A stretch of DNA of 64,000 nt, from the NCBI RefSeq assembly GCF_003591035.1, contig NZ_QYUO01000001.1, positions 3,162,001-3,226,000 of the forward strand. The letters run 5' to 3'. Below are positions 21,437 to 31,198 of this stretch, piece after piece (position 1 is the first letter of the stretch; each line of letters begins with the position of its first letter). The notes under the pieces were generated by a model. The model searched no databases and was not told the DNA's origin. It saw only the letters and a program-made list of their open reading frames with translations. The stretch comes from Noviherbaspirillum saxi (GTDB taxonomy: Bacteria > Pseudomonadota > Gammaproteobacteria > Burkholderiales > Burkholderiaceae_D). The position numbers and the translations under genes were made by a program.

Positions 21437-22345
21437 TCAAGCCGGCAAACCCATCCATAGTCCGACCGGCACGAATGCCAGTGCCGCCAGATTCCCCAGT
21501 AAAACGATGGACGCCACCTTGTCCGGCTCCTGCTTGTACTGCTCGGCCACCATGAAGCAGAATACCGCCGGCGGCAGCGATGCGAACAGATACATCTGAC
21601 CGCGCTGCATCGGGTCGAGCTGCATGACCTGATCGAGCAGCCAGGCAACGACCAGTCCGCCCAGCGGGCAGACAATCGCGCCGACCAATCCGATATGCCA
21701 GCTTTTGAAGTTGACATCGAGCATGCGTACACCCAGTGCGAACAACATGATCGGGATACAGGCGTCGCCCAGCATTTTCAGCGCCTGCATCAGCGGTGTC
21801 GGCAAGGCGATGCGGAAGATGGCAAAGATCATGCCGACTGCCATCGCCAGCATCATTGGACTGACCAGGAATTTCCAGAACGGAGTGTGATAACTGCGGC
21901 CGCTTTCGATGATCTTGATCCCGACCGAAAAGTAGATCAGATTGCATGCCATGAAGAGTGCGACAGCGGCCGGCAGCCCCGATGTGCCGAAGGCCAGCAC
22001 GGCAAGCGGCAAACCCATGTTGCCGCAATTGTTGTACATCATCGGAGGAACGAAGCTGCGCACATCGTAGCCCAGCAGGCGCGCCACCGGCCATGCAATC
22101 AATCCGGAGCCGAGCGAAATCAGCACTCCGGCGAGTATCAGCATGCCGCTGTTCGCAAGGTCGAAATCCTTCGCGGCCAGCGCGGTAAACACGAGCAGCG
22201 GACACAAGACATCCATGCTGACCCGGTTGACCGACCCCATGTCGGATCTGACGCGTTCACCCCGAAGCCGCGCATATCCATAGCCGACAGCGATGATGAT
22301 AAAGACCGGCAAGATGATGCCAAGGATGCGCTCGAACACTTGCAT
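21437..22345 (-). CDS. AEC-family auxin-efflux-carrier-like permease
   Basis: The 302-residue protein has about ten hydrophobic segments arranged as two repeats of five, as in the AEC (Mem_trans) family, with the conserved PPMMYNNCGNMGLPLAV in the first half. Bacterial members include malonate and other carboxylate transporters, but the substrate cannot be inferred here. It lies convergent to acylphosphatase and 100 bp downstream of the esterase-like lipoprotein gene on the same strand. Confidence 0.82.
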   Translation of the reverse strand: MQVFERILGIILPVFIIIAVGYGYARLRGERVRSDMGSVNRVSMDVLCPLLVFTALAAKDFDLANSGMLILAGVLISLGSGLIAWPVARLLGYDVRSFVPPMMYNNCGNMGLPLAVLAFGTSGLPAAVALFMACNLIYFSVGIKIIESGRSYHTPFWKFLVSPMMLAMAVGMIFAIFRIALPTPLMQALKMLGDACIPIMLFALGVRMLDVNFKSWHIGLVGAIVCPLGGLVVAWLLDQVMQLDPMQRGQMYLFASLPPAVFCFMVAEQYKQEPDKVASIVLLGNLAALAFVPVGLWMGLPA

Positions 22346-22445
22346 GGGAAATCTTTCAATGAGCTATCCCGGCATTTTAACGAGAGTTCGTCGTTCGCGT
22401 TTTCCTGTAGGCAAGTCGCCATACCTTGTCAGCAAGCAGTGCGAT

Positions 22446-23333
22446 TCATCGCTTGACTGCTATGCCCTTATCGTTGCTCACAACGAATTGCTCGATCCGG
22501 TCGAGTGTCGGCGCAAGCAGGCGCAAGGGGCGCGACAAGCTAGCCAGCAGTGTGACATGACCGGTCTTGTCGAAATACTCTTCAGTGACATCGATTCCCG
22601 CCGCACGCAGTGTGCGCGCCATGCCGCCTGTATTGCGCTCCGGATTGACCACATCGTCTTTGCCCGGCGCTATCAGCAAGGCCGGCGACGCGGACGCCGT
22701 CACATGCCTGACCGGTTGTGAATCCGGCGGCGTATTCGGGTGAAAAAATACCGGCTTTACCGCCGGATTCTCGATCGGCAGGAAATCATAAGGACCGGCA
22801 AGGCCTATCCAGCCGTGCAACGCCGAAGGGGTCAGTTTGTGGATAGCCAGCAATCGGTGGTCAAGCGCCACCATGGCGGCGTTGTAGGCGCCTGCACTAT
22901 GCCCCATGACATACACACGTTGCGGATCACCACCGTAGCGGGCGCTTTCCCGTATCGCCCAGGCAACCGCGGCGGCACAGTCTTCCAGGAAGGCTGGATA
23001 GCGTACTTCCGGATAAAGCCGGTAATCGGCGATGACGGCAACCATCCCGCGCGAAGCCAGCGCCTCGCCGACAAATTCATATTCGCTGCGGTTGCCGCTG
23101 TTCCAGCTGCCGCCGTAAAAAAACACCACGACCGGCGCTGGCTTCGCGGCATCGCGCGGCGCATAGATGTCAAGACGCTGCCGCTCATGCTCGCCGTAGG
23201 CGAGATCGCCGGCTTTTCGATAGGAATGACTGGGCGTCAGCGCATTGAGCGTCTGGAGCGGACTGCAGGCGGCCACAGCGCCCGCCAGCAGAACGACGGC
23301 AACGCTAAGGTAAAGCAGTTTTGAGAGAGTCAT
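22446..23333 (-). CDS. Alpha/beta hydrolase (esterase/lipase-like lipoprotein)
   Basis: The 295-residue protein starts with a hydrophobic signal ending in a lipobox-like AVAAC (Cys near residue 23), so it is probably a lipoprotein. The fold is an alpha/beta hydrolase of the carboxylesterase (BD-FAE/HSL-like) type: oxyanion-hole region FFYGGSWNSG, nucleophile Ser in MGHSAGAYNAA, a probable acid Asp in APGKDDVV and a His in KTGHVTLL. The substrate is unknown. It lies between an AEC carrier and a cation:proton antiporter, all on the minus strand with 80-100 bp gaps. Confidence 0.85.
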   Translation of the reverse strand: MTLSKLLYLSVAVVLLAGAVAACSPLQTLNALTPSHSYRKAGDLAYGEHERQRLDIYAPRDAAKPAPVVVFFYGGSWNSGNRSEYEFVGEALASRGMVAVIADYRLYPEVRYPAFLEDCAAAVAWAIRESARYGGDPQRVYVMGHSAGAYNAAMVALDHRLLAIHKLTPSALHGWIGLAGPYDFLPIENPAVKPVFFHPNTPPDSQPVRHVTASASPALLIAPGKDDVVNPERNTGGMARTLRAAGIDVTEEYFDKTGHVTLLASLSRPLRLLAPTLDRIEQFVVSNDKGIAVKR

Positions 23334-23417
23334 GGAAAATGGCAGCTGGCATGTTCGGGAGTCTTGTCACGTGTATATACGTGCCGATATCCGGATACGG
23401 ATGCATCCCGCACTCGC

Positions 23418-25403
23418 CTACTTCAGCAAACGCTCTTCTGCCCGTGCCACGCCATCGGTGGTTCCGCGCAGCACCACAATGTCCCCGGCCTGCAATATGG
23501 TGTCCGGCTTGACCTCGATGCGGCTCTTGCCGCGCCGTATGATCGTGACTTCCGCGCCGACTTCGGCCAGTCGGGACGCGCTGAGCGCCTTGCCAATCGC
23601 TTTCGCGCCGTCGGTCAGCGTGACCGAATGCAGGCGCACATGCAAATGTTCGTCATCGTCGGGCGCATCGCTGGCGCCATGGAAATAGCCGCGCAGCGAA
23701 GCGTACCGCTCGTCGCGCGCAGCCTGCACCCGGTGCACGACGCGGCGCAGCGGCACGCCCAGCATGACGAGCGCATGCGAAGCCAGCATCAGACTGCCTT
23801 CGATTGCTTCTGGCACCACTTCCGCCGCGCCGGCTTCACGCAGTTTGTCAAGATCGCTATCATCGTGGCTGCGCACGATGACCGGCAGCTCGGGTGCCAG
23901 TTCATGCGCGAAATGCAATACCTTCAGTGCCGATGGCGTGCTGGCATAAGTCACGACCAGGGCCGCGGCGCGGTGGATGCCGGCAGCTACCAAGCTTTCG
24001 CGTCGGGACGCATCGCCATAAGACACATTGGCGCCGGCGGCCTGCGCCTCACGCACGCGGTCCGGATCCAGGTCTAGCGCATGGTAGGCAATGCCTTCTT
24101 CTTCCAGCAATTTGGCAAGGCTTTGACCGCTGCGGCCGAAACCGGCGATCAATACATGCTTTTGCGTCGTCATGGTGCGCGTCGCAATCTGGGTCAGCGC
24201 CAGCGACTGCATCATCCATTCATTGGCCGACAGTTTCATCACGATGGCATCGGACTTGGCGATGATGAAAGGTGCGGTCAGCATCGACAACACCATGGAC
24301 GCCAGAATCAACTGGATGATCAGCGGGTCCATCAACTGCAGGCCGCCTGCCTGGTTCAGCAGCACGAAGCCGAATTCGCCGGCTTGCGCCAGCCCGAGGC
24401 CGGTTCGCAGGGAAACTCCGGTAGAGGCTCCGGTCAATTTCGCCAGCGCCGCGATCAAGGCGAACTTGAGCATTACCGGGCCGGTCAGCAGCAGCAAGAC
24501 CAGCCACCAGTTTTCCAGCACCAGCTTGATATTGAGCAGCATGCCGACGGTGATGAAAAAAAGGCCGAGCAATACATCGCGAAACGGCTTGATGTCTTCT
24601 TCCACCTGGTGCTTGTATTCGGTCTCGGAGATCAGCATGCCGGCGACGAATGCACCCAGCGCCAGCGACAGGCCGGCTTTTTCGGTAATCCAGGCAGCAC
24701 CGAGCGTGATGAACAACAGGTTCAGCATGAACAGTTCCTGCGAGCGCCGCTTAACGACGATACGGAACCAGCCGCGCATCAGCTGTTGGCCGATCACCAG
24801 CAGCAGTACCAGCACGATGCCGGCTTTTAGCATCGCCAGCATCAGCGTCGCCATCAGGTCGTTGGAATCGCGGGCCAGTGCCGGAACCAGGATCAGCAAA
24901 GGAACGACCGCCAGATCCTGAAACAGCAGGATGCCGAAAATCTGCCGTCCGTGCTCGCTTTCCAGCTCCAGCCTTTCAGTCAGCATCTTGGACACGATGG
25001 CGGTAGATGACATGGCGAGCGCCCCGCCCAATGCGAATGCCGCGCGCCAATCGATATTGATCACTTGCGGCAACCAGCGGCTCATTACCCACCCGAACAC
25101 CATGGTCGCGCCAATCGTGAGCAGCACTTGCGCCATGCCTAGCCCGAATACGGTGCGCCGCATCGACGACAGCTTGGGCAGCGAAAATTCCAGTCCGATC
25201 GAAAACATCAGGAACACCACGCCGAATTCCGCCAGCGTATGGGTCGTCGTGTTTTCACTGGCCAGGCCCCAGCCGTGCGGACCGATCACGATGCCGACCA
25301 TCAGATAGCCCAGCATCGGCGGCAAATGCAGCATGCGGAAAGCAACGACTCCCAGCACCGCGGCGCTGAGCAGGATGAGCGTCAGTTCTAGAGCTGAAAA
25401 CAT
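23418..25403 (-). CDS. Monovalent cation:proton antiporter-2 (KefB/YbaL type) with RCK domains
   Basis: I start the protein at MFSALELTLILL (25403), giving 661 residues, because the longer frame upstream adds a hydrophilic, non-conserved stretch; the ribosome binding site is weak either way. The N-terminal 390 residues are a Na+/H+ exchanger-type membrane domain with about 12 helices (LPPMLGYLMVGIVIGPHGWG, LLFQDLAVVPLLIL). A TrkA-N/RCK domain follows (VLIAGFGRSGQSLAKLLEEE, a Rossmann motif near residue 417), then a TrkA-C domain near the C-terminus. Relatives are glutathione-gated or pH-responsive potassium efflux systems. It diverges from kdsD across 236 bp. Confidence 0.9.
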   Translation of the reverse strand: MFSALELTLILLSAAVLGVVAFRMLHLPPMLGYLMVGIVIGPHGWGLASENTTTHTLAEFGVVFLMFSIGLEFSLPKLSSMRRTVFGLGMAQVLLTIGATMVFGWVMSRWLPQVINIDWRAAFALGGALAMSSTAIVSKMLTERLELESEHGRQIFGILLFQDLAVVPLLILVPALARDSNDLMATLMLAMLKAGIVLVLLLVIGQQLMRGWFRIVVKRRSQELFMLNLLFITLGAAWITEKAGLSLALGAFVAGMLISETEYKHQVEEDIKPFRDVLLGLFFITVGMLLNIKLVLENWWLVLLLLTGPVMLKFALIAALAKLTGASTGVSLRTGLGLAQAGEFGFVLLNQAGGLQLMDPLIIQLILASMVLSMLTAPFIIAKSDAIVMKLSANEWMMQSLALTQIATRTMTTQKHVLIAGFGRSGQSLAKLLEEEGIAYHALDLDPDRVREAQAAGANVSYGDASRRESLVAAGIHRAAALVVTYASTPSALKVLHFAHELAPELPVIVRSHDDSDLDKLREAGAAEVVPEAIEGSLMLASHALVMLGVPLRRVVHRVQAARDERYASLRGYFHGASDAPDDDEHLHVRLHSVTLTDGAKAIGKALSASRLAEVGAEVTIIRRGKSRIEVKPDTILQAGDIVVLRGTTDGVARAEERLLK

Positions 25404-25639
25404 TCTGTATTTAATTGCGTTCCAAGTTGAGCGCCAGTGTGTATTGTTTCGGCTCCATGAAAGCGAGCGTTTTCCCCTAGCGGGTCTTGTCACCCGGCCA
25501 ACAAGGGTCGGCCCGGCTTAGTGGCTCGACAGGGCAAAACAACACGCCTGTAGAAGAATCAATTTGAGCATCATCAAAACCCAATTTTTTGTTTGGACTG
25601 GCAGATTTTTTGCTTTCCCAATTCGTTTATACTTCGGGC

Positions 25640-26668
25640 ATGAGTGTACCTGATGCAAAAACTTTGCCGAAAGCTTTTGATGCGAAAAGTGCAGCCCGCG
25701 CGCTGGCACTCGCGCAAGAGACCTTGCAGATCGAAGCCGATGCCCTGCTGGCACTAAAAAACCGGCTCGCACAACAAGTCGAAGGCCCTTTCAGCGAGGC
25801 TGTGCGCCTGTTGCTGCAATGCACAGGCCGTGTAGTCGTGTCCGGCATCGGCAAATCCGGCCATATTGCCCGCAAGATTGCCGCCACGCTGGCATCGACC
25901 GGTACGCCGGCGCTCTTCGTCCATGCCGCCGAAGCCCTGCATGGCGATCTCGGCATGATTACCGAACACGACGCCGTCATCGCGATCTCTTACTCGGGCG
26001 AAGCTGCCGAATTCATCGCAATCATTCCCATCATCAAACGCATGGGCGCCAAGCTGATTGCCATTACCGGCAATGATGAATCGCGCCTGGCCCAGCTCGC
26101 CGACGTGCATTTGAATGTGCGGGTCGACAAGGAAGCCTGTCCGCTGAACCTGGCGCCAACGGCCAGTACGACCGCCACCCTTGCACTGGGCGATGCGCTG
26201 GCCGTTGCCCTGCTCGATGCCCGCGGTTTCCGTGAAGAAGACTTTGCCCGCTCTCATCCGGGCGGTGCGCTTGGCCGTCGCCTGCTGACCCATGTGCGCG
26301 ATGTGATGCGCAGTGGCGACGCGGTGCCGGCAGTACGCGCGGATGTGCGCCTGCCATCGGCCTTGCTTGAAATCACCAAGAAGGGCATGGCGATGACTGC
26401 TGTGGTCGATGACCAGGGCCGCGCGATCGGTATCTTCACCGACGGCGATTTGCGGCGATTGATAGAAACCGCGCAAGACTTCGGCAAACTGGCGATGGCC
26501 GATGTGATGCATGCCAATCCGCGTACGGTTCATCCTGACCAACTCGCGGTCGAAGCCGTCGAAATCATGGAAACTTTCCGCATCAATCAACTGCTGGTAG
26601 CGGATGCGGACGGCATTCTGGTCGGCGCTCTGCATATTCATGACTTGACGCGTGCGAAGGTGATCTGA
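25640..26668 (+). CDS. kdsD: D-arabinose-5-phosphate isomerase (KdsD/KpsF)
   Basis: The 342-residue protein has an N-terminal SIS sugar isomerase domain (VVVSGIGKSGHIARKIAATL, ISYSGEAAEF, and the catalytic His in SHPGGALGRRLL) followed by two CBS domains (DVMRSGDAVPAV and DVMHANPRTVHPDQLAVEAV). It converts ribulose-5-phosphate to arabinose-5-phosphate, the first step of Kdo synthesis. I choose the ATG at 25640 because conserved similarity begins there. A TATACT hexamer lies only six bases upstream, so the message may be leaderless or have a very short leader. It shares one base with kdsC (TGATG). Confidence 0.95.
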   Translation: MSVPDAKTLPKAFDAKSAARALALAQETLQIEADALLALKNRLAQQVEGPFSEAVRLLLQCTGRVVVSGIGKSGHIARKIAATLASTGTPALFVHAAEALHGDLGMITEHDAVIAISYSGEAAEFIAIIPIIKRMGAKLIAITGNDESRLAQLADVHLNVRVDKEACPLNLAPTASTTATLALGDALAVALLDARGFREEDFARSHPGGALGRRLLTHVRDVMRSGDAVPAVRADVRLPSALLEITKKGMAMTAVVDDQGRAIGIFTDGDLRRLIETAQDFGKLAMADVMHANPRTVHPDQLAVEAVEIMETFRINQLLVADADGILVGALHIHDLTRAKVI

Positions 26669-27195
26669 TGCAAGATGACACAGTGACACGTGCGGCGCGC
26701 GTCCGCCTGATGATATTCGATGTCGACGGCATCTTGACCGATGGCAGCCTGTACTATGGCGCCGATGGTGAATTGATCAAGACTTTCAATGTGCTCGATG
26801 GTCATGGCATCAAGCTGCTGCAACAGTCGGGCGTTGCAACCGCGATCATCAGTGCGCGCAAATCGGCACTGGTGGCGCGACGCGCCGCCGACCTCGGCAT
26901 TCAGCATCTGTTCCAGGGGGTGCACGACAAGCGCGCGGCATTCGAGCAACTGCTCGCGCAAACTGGCCATGCCAAGGAAGCATGCGGCTTCATCGGCGAC
27001 GACGTCATCGATCTTCCCATCCTGCTGCGCGTCGGTTTTGCCGCGAGCGTACCGAATGCCCATCCCGAAGTACAGTCGCGCGTGCATTTCGTGACGCGCG
27101 CGCAAGGCGGACACGGTGCCGCGCGGGAACTATGTGATTTCATCCTGCGCGCGCAGGGAAATTACGAGGCGGCGCTGGCGCCGTATCTGGCATGA
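26668..27195 (+). CDS. kdsC: 3-deoxy-D-manno-octulosonate 8-phosphate phosphatase (KdsC)
   Basis: This 175-residue HAD-superfamily phosphatase has the nucleophile motif IFDVDGILTDG near residue 14, the Thr/Ser loop as IISARKS, the Lys near HDKRAAFEQL and the metal-binding GDDVIDLPIL. The short, cap-less C1 form is characteristic of tetrameric KdsC. It dephosphorylates Kdo-8-phosphate in the cytoplasm. It overlaps both neighbours (TGATG with kdsD, ATGA with lptC), indicating tight translational coupling. Confidence 0.95.
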   Translation: MQDDTVTRAARVRLMIFDVDGILTDGSLYYGADGELIKTFNVLDGHGIKLLQQSGVATAIISARKSALVARRAADLGIQHLFQGVHDKRAAFEQLLAQTGHAKEACGFIGDDVIDLPILLRVGFAASVPNAHPEVQSRVHFVTRAQGGHGAARELCDFILRAQGNYEAALAPYLA

Positions 27196-27773
27196 ATGGC
27201 CGTCGCTTCCGACTGATTGCCATCCTGGCGCCGTTGGTTGCATTGGCGCTGGGAAGTTTCTGGCTATTTGAAGTGATGCGACGCGCCAGCGATGAAGTAA
27301 TTCCCACACCGGAACGCAAAGAACCCGATTTTTACGTGGAAAAATTCAGCTACGTGAAAATGACAAAAAGCGGCAAGGCACAATACCATTTTTCCGGAAC
27401 AAGAATGACGCACAATCCGCAGGACGATTCTTACGATATCGAACTGCCTGTGGTCAAGAACCTCCGCGGGGCGAACGGTCCGATGACGCTGCGCGCCAAG
27501 CGTGCGACAGTCAACAGCGACAATAGTCAGATTCATATGTACGAGAACGTGCGCATGGACCGGCCGGCCACTGCCGACAGCGAGGCGATGCGGCTTTTGT
27601 CCGATTACCTGTTGGTGCTGCCGGACGACGACGTCGTCAAGAGTGACAAGCCGGTAGAGATTCACCTCGGTCAGTCGGTACTTACCGGCACCGGCATGTT
27701 TGCAAACAACGCGACGCGTGAACTTCGCCTGGCGGGCAATGTTCATGGCACTTATCAAGCTCCTCAGCGCTAA
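27192..27773 (+). CDS. lptC: LptC, lipopolysaccharide export system inner-membrane protein
   Basis: The 193-residue protein has one N-terminal membrane helix (about residues 7-27) and a periplasmic LptC/YrbK domain including PDFYVEKFSYVKMTKSG and SGTRMTHNPQDDSY. LptC sits on the LptBFG transporter and hands LPS to the periplasmic LptA bridge. Its start overlaps the kdsC stop by 4 bp. It is of normal length for betaproteobacteria. Confidence 0.92.
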   Translation: MNGRRFRLIAILAPLVALALGSFWLFEVMRRASDEVIPTPERKEPDFYVEKFSYVKMTKSGKAQYHFSGTRMTHNPQDDSYDIELPVVKNLRGANGPMTLRAKRATVNSDNSQIHMYENVRMDRPATADSEAMRLLSDYLLVLPDDDVVKSDKPVEIHLGQSVLTGTGMFANNATRELRLAGNVHGTYQAPQR

Positions 27774-27809
27774 TTCGTTATAACGTATGCTTCTCTTCCG
27801 GGATTTTTG

Positions 27810-28358
27810 ATGAAACGTTTTTTTTGGATGCTGTTGCTGCTGGGTGCGACTGCCACAGGCAGCGTACAAGCGGAAAAAGCGGATTCCGAGAAGCCGACCA
27901 ACGTTGAGGCCGATCAAATGGCCTATGACGACGTCAAGCAGATCAATACCTTTACGGGCAATGTCGTGCTGACCCGTGGCACCTTGGTCATGCGTGCGCA
28001 CAAGCTGGTCGTATCGCAGGACCCGGCCGGATATCAGTATGCGACGCTGACCGCGGCGCCTGGCGGCCTGGCGACATTCCGGCAGAAGCGCGATGCCGGG
28101 CCCGATCAATGGGTAGAAGGGCAGGCTGAGCGTATCGAATACAACGGCAAGACGGAAATGGTGAAGCTGTTTTCAAAAGCGAAGATGCGGCGACTGGAAG
28201 GAAAGAAGCCAACCGATGAAGTCGAAGGCGAGTTCATTTCCTACGACAGCCGCGCCGAGTTCTTCACGGTCAACAATACACCATCGGGCGAAACCAAGCC
28301 TGGCGGCGGGCGTATCAAGGCGATCATACAGCCGCGCAATGACGCAAAGGACAAGTAG
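27810..28358 (+). CDS. lptA: LptA, periplasmic lipopolysaccharide transport protein
   Basis: The 182-residue protein starts at the ATG at 27810; the TTG just before it is unlikely. A Sec signal peptide runs to about residue 22 (ATGSVQA). The mature part is an OstA/LptA beta-jellyroll: [35 protein letters not shown], and [18 protein letters not shown]. LptA oligomers form the bridge that carries LPS across the periplasm to LptDE. The gene lies 36 bp after lptC and one base before lptB. Confidence 0.93.
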   Translation: MKRFFWMLLLLGATATGSVQAEKADSEKPTNVEADQMAYDDVKQINTFTGNVVLTRGTLVMRAHKLVVSQDPAGYQYATLTAAPGGLATFRQKRDAGPDQWVEGQAERIEYNGKTEMVKLFSKAKMRRLEGKKPTDEVEGEFISYDSRAEFFTVNNTPSGETKPGGGRIKAIIQPRNDAKDK

Positions 28359-28359
28359 C

Positions 28360-29100
28360 ATGGCAAGCACATTGGTCGTTCGCGGCTTGCAAAAGAGTTA
28401 CGGCACTCGACAGGTTGTGCACGACGTGTCGCTGCAGGTGGAAAGTGGTGAAGTGGTCGGATTGCTGGGCCCGAACGGGGCCGGCAAGACCACGTCGTTT
28501 TACATGATCGTCGGCTTGGTGCCATCGGATTCCGGCGAGATCGACCTCGACGGCGTCGCGATATCGCGCATGCCGATTCATCGTCGTGCGACACTTGGAT
28601 TGTCTTACCTGCCGCAGGAAGCGTCAGTATTTCGCAAGCTGACGGTGGAAGACAATATCCGCGCAGTACTGGAATTACAGCGGGTCAATGACAAGCCGCT
28701 GCCTAAAGCGGAAATCGACAAGCGCCTCGGAAGATTGCTGGCCGAGCTGCAGATCGAACGGCTGCGCGAAAACCAGGCGCTGTCGCTATCCGGCGGCGAA
28801 CGGCGCCGGGTCGAGATCGCGCGTGCATTGGCGACCAATCCGCGCTTCGTGCTGCTGGATGAACCATTTGCCGGCGTCGACCCGATCGCGGTGATTGAAA
28901 TCCAGCGCATCGTGCGCTTTCTCAAGGAGCGCGGTATCGGTGTGCTGATCACCGACCATAACGTGCGCGAAACGCTGGGCATTTGCGATCGCGCCTATAT
29001 CATTAACCAGGGGTCGGTATTGGCAAGCGGCCGACCTGACGACATTATTGCCAATGAATCCGTGCGCCGGGTCTATCTCGGCGAGCACTTCCGGATGTAA
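28360..29100 (+). CDS. lptB: LptB, ATPase of the lipopolysaccharide export system
   Basis: The 246-residue protein starts [15 protein letters not shown] at the ATG at 28360, one base past the lptA stop; a longer in-frame extension overlaps lptA and is not similar to the family. ABC motifs are all present: Walker [10 protein letters not shown], signature [15 protein letters not shown], Walker [14 protein letters not shown] and the switch His in [10 protein letters not shown]. The Q-loop region [16 protein letters not shown] is typical of LptB. It drives LPS extraction by LptFG. rpoN follows after 17 bp. Confidence 0.96.
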   Translation: MASTLVVRGLQKSYGTRQVVHDVSLQVESGEVVGLLGPNGAGKTTSFYMIVGLVPSDSGEIDLDGVAISRMPIHRRATLGLSYLPQEASVFRKLTVEDNIRAVLELQRVNDKPLPKAEIDKRLGRLLAELQIERLRENQALSLSGGERRRVEIARALATNPRFVLLDEPFAGVDPIAVIEIQRIVRFLKERGIGVLITDHNVRETLGICDRAYIINQGSVLASGRPDDIIANESVRRVYLGEHFRM

Positions 29101-29117
29101 GGAAGAAGCAGACAGGC

Positions 29118-30599
29118 ATGAAACAGACACTCCAACTTCGCGTATCGCAACATCTCGCGCTGACCCCGCAACTGCAACAGTCTATCCGTCTGCTGCAGTT
29201 GTCGACGCTCGAGCTGCATCAGGAGCTGGAACAGATCCTTTCCGACAATCCCATGCTGGAACGCGTCGACGATCCGCTCGATCATTCAGTGCGATTGCTG
29301 GCAGATGGTGCGATCAACACGCCGCCGGCCAGCAACACTTCTGAAGCGCCGGTCCAGGAATCGTCTTCGACCACGCGCGAAGAAGGAGAAGGTAATTTTG
29401 AGGGCGGCGAAGGCGGCGAGAATGCGACAGCCTCCGACAACGACTGGAGTTTCGACGATGTCGCCCGCACCTCAAAAGCGCCGGAAGACGACGATGCGCG
29501 TCCTCAGCTCGAAGCGCATGAAACCACGCTGCGCGAACACCTGCTCGAGCAGATGCGGCTGACGGTGCGCGAACCACGCGATCGCGCACTGGTGGAATTG
29601 ATCATCGATGCGCTCAATGACAACGGCTATCTGGATGAACCGCTGGAAGAAATTCATGCGCGTCTTCCGGAAGAGCTCGACATCGACATCGACGACCTCA
29701 ATGTCGCGCTAAAACTATTGCAAAGTTTCGAGCCGGCCGGTGTCGGCGCGCGCAATGCGTCCGAGTGCCTGTCGATTCAAATCCGCCGCTTTCCGAAAGT
29801 ACCGATGGTGACGCGGCGGCGTGCGCTCGATATCGTGGAAAAGCATCTGTCGTTGTTCGCCCAGCGCGATTTCAATAAGCTGAAAAAAGCGCTCGATTGC
29901 GACGATGAAGATCTGCGCGAAGCACAATACGTAATCAAGCAATGCAATCCGCACCCAGGTGCGCTATATGCGTCCGATGCATCAGATTATGTTGTGCCGG
30001 ACGTGATTGTGAAAAAAACCAAGAACGGCTGGCAAGTCATGCTCAATCACGATGTCATGCCCCGACTGCGCGTCAATGCGCTCTATGCGAATATCCTCAA
30101 GCAGAGCAAAGGTGAGGGATCACTCTCTTCACAATTGCAGGAAGCGAAATGGCTGATCAAGAACATGCGTCAGCGTTTCGATACCATCCTGCGTGTTGCA
30201 CAGGCAATTGTCGATCGGCAGAGGAATTTTTTCTCGCACGGGGCAGTTGCAATGCGCCCCCTTGTCTTGCGTGAAATTGCTGATACACTTGGTTTACACG
30301 AGAGCACTATCTCTCGGGTAACAACTCAAAAATACATGCTCACTCCCCATGGCATGTTCGAGTTGAAGTATTTCTTCGGTAGCCACGTCGCCACGGAAGC
30401 AGGGGGAGAAGCTTCATCGACGGCGATACGGGCCCTGATCAAACAATTGATAGGAGCAGAAGACCCCAAGAATCCTTTTTCAGATAGCAAAATAGCGGAT
30501 ATGTTGGGGGAACAGGGCATGGTCGTGGCACGACGTACTGTCGCAAAATACCGTGAAGCCCTGAAAATTCCTCCAGTCAATCTGCGCAAATCCTTGTAG
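29118..30599 (+). CDS. rpoN: RNA polymerase sigma-54 factor
   Basis: The 493-residue protein has the three sigma-54 regions. Region I is the Gln/Leu-rich activator-contact segment (LRVSQHLALTPQLQQSIRLL). Region II (about residues 50-115) is acidic and variable. Region III holds the core-binding and DNA-binding parts and ends with the RpoN box ARRTVAKYRE near residue 475. Sigma-54 directs transcription from -24/-12 promoters with enhancer-binding ATPases. The placement after lptB and before hpf matches the conserved proteobacterial cluster. Confidence 0.97.
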   Translation: MKQTLQLRVSQHLALTPQLQQSIRLLQLSTLELHQELEQILSDNPMLERVDDPLDHSVRLLADGAINTPPASNTSEAPVQESSSTTREEGEGNFEGGEGGENATASDNDWSFDDVARTSKAPEDDDARPQLEAHETTLREHLLEQMRLTVREPRDRALVELIIDALNDNGYLDEPLEEIHARLPEELDIDIDDLNVALKLLQSFEPAGVGARNASECLSIQIRRFPKVPMVTRRRALDIVEKHLSLFAQRDFNKLKKALDCDDEDLREAQYVIKQCNPHPGALYASDASDYVVPDVIVKKTKNGWQVMLNHDVMPRLRVNALYANILKQSKGEGSLSSQLQEAKWLIKNMRQRFDTILRVAQAIVDRQRNFFSHGAVAMRPLVLREIADTLGLHESTISRVTTQKYMLTPHGMFELKYFFGSHVATEAGGEASSTAIRALIKQLIGAEDPKNPFSDSKIADMLGEQGMVVARRTVAKYREALKIPPVNLRKSL

Positions 30600-30698
30600 T
30601 CTTTGTTGTAGTGATGTTGCTGTGTTCCAGCGTAGCCGGTCTACGCATTCCGGGGCACGTTTGCGAACCTCCAGCGACGCCATCCATAGGAGCGCTGT

Positions 30699-31046
30699 AT
30701 GAATCTCATAATCAGTGGACATCATCTCGATTTGACACCTGCCATTCGCGAATACGTGCAAAACAAGCTGGACAGGATTATTCGCCATTTCGATCATGTC
30801 ATTGATATTGCAGTCATCCTCGGGGTTGAAAAGCCCTCTGAAAAAGATAAGCGGCAAAGAGCCGAAGTCAATCTGCGCTTGAGGGGGAATGTCATACATG
30901 TGGAAAGCTTTGCCAAAGACCTGTACGCGGCGATCGATACGCTGATCGACAAGCTGGACCGCCAGGTAATCAAGTACAAGACCAAGATGCAGGATCATCA
31001 GTGCGAAGCGCACAAACGCATGCCGGAAGCACCGACAGCCGCGTAA
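30699..31046 (+). CDS. hpf: Ribosome hibernation-promoting factor (HPF, short form)
   Basis: The 115-residue protein opens [20 protein letters not shown] and carries the [10 protein letters not shown] and [22 protein letters not shown] segments of the HPF/YfiA fold. It lacks the C-terminal dimerisation domain of long HPF, so it is the short type that binds the 30S decoding centre and promotes 100S ribosome formation in stationary phase. It follows rpoN by 99 bp and ends at a strong terminator. Confidence 0.95.
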   Translation: MNLIISGHHLDLTPAIREYVQNKLDRIIRHFDHVIDIAVILGVEKPSEKDKRQRAEVNLRLRGNVIHVESFAKDLYAAIDTLIDKLDRQVIKYKTKMQDHQCEAHKRMPEAPTAA

Positions 31047-31082
31047 ATCGTGATCCACGCCGGGCAAACCGGCATCGCAATG

Positions 31083-31107
31083 AAGGGCGCCATGGGCGCC
31101 CTTTTTT
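31083..31107 (+). terminator. Rho-independent terminator of the kdsD-hpf cluster
   Basis: AAGGGCGCC (31083-31091) pairs perfectly with GGCGCCCTT (31095-31103) around a three-base loop, followed by a run of T residues to 31107. It lies 37 bp past the hpf stop. Confidence 0.9.
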
Positions 31108-31198
31108 GTTGGCGGTATCTTGAATGTCGGCGCCGCGACCGACGCCGCAATCGCATAGCCGATAGAATATGGCGTTTCGAATCCATACTCGCCTCTCC

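Noticed and set aside
21425..21446. GCCGGCT/AGCCGGC hairpin at the acylphosphatase-AEC junction
   Set aside because: No T run follows on either strand and half of it lies in the AEC coding region, so it is not called a terminator.
20478..22205. A 575-codon minus-strand frame over the uvrA end, acylphosphatase and AEC gene
   Set aside because: It covers three recognisable genes in other frames and shows shadow-type composition.
30645..30675. A sigma-54-like GGGCACG-TTTGC sequence upstream of hpf
   Set aside because: The GG and GC elements are seven bases apart, not ten, so it does not fit a -24/-12 promoter.
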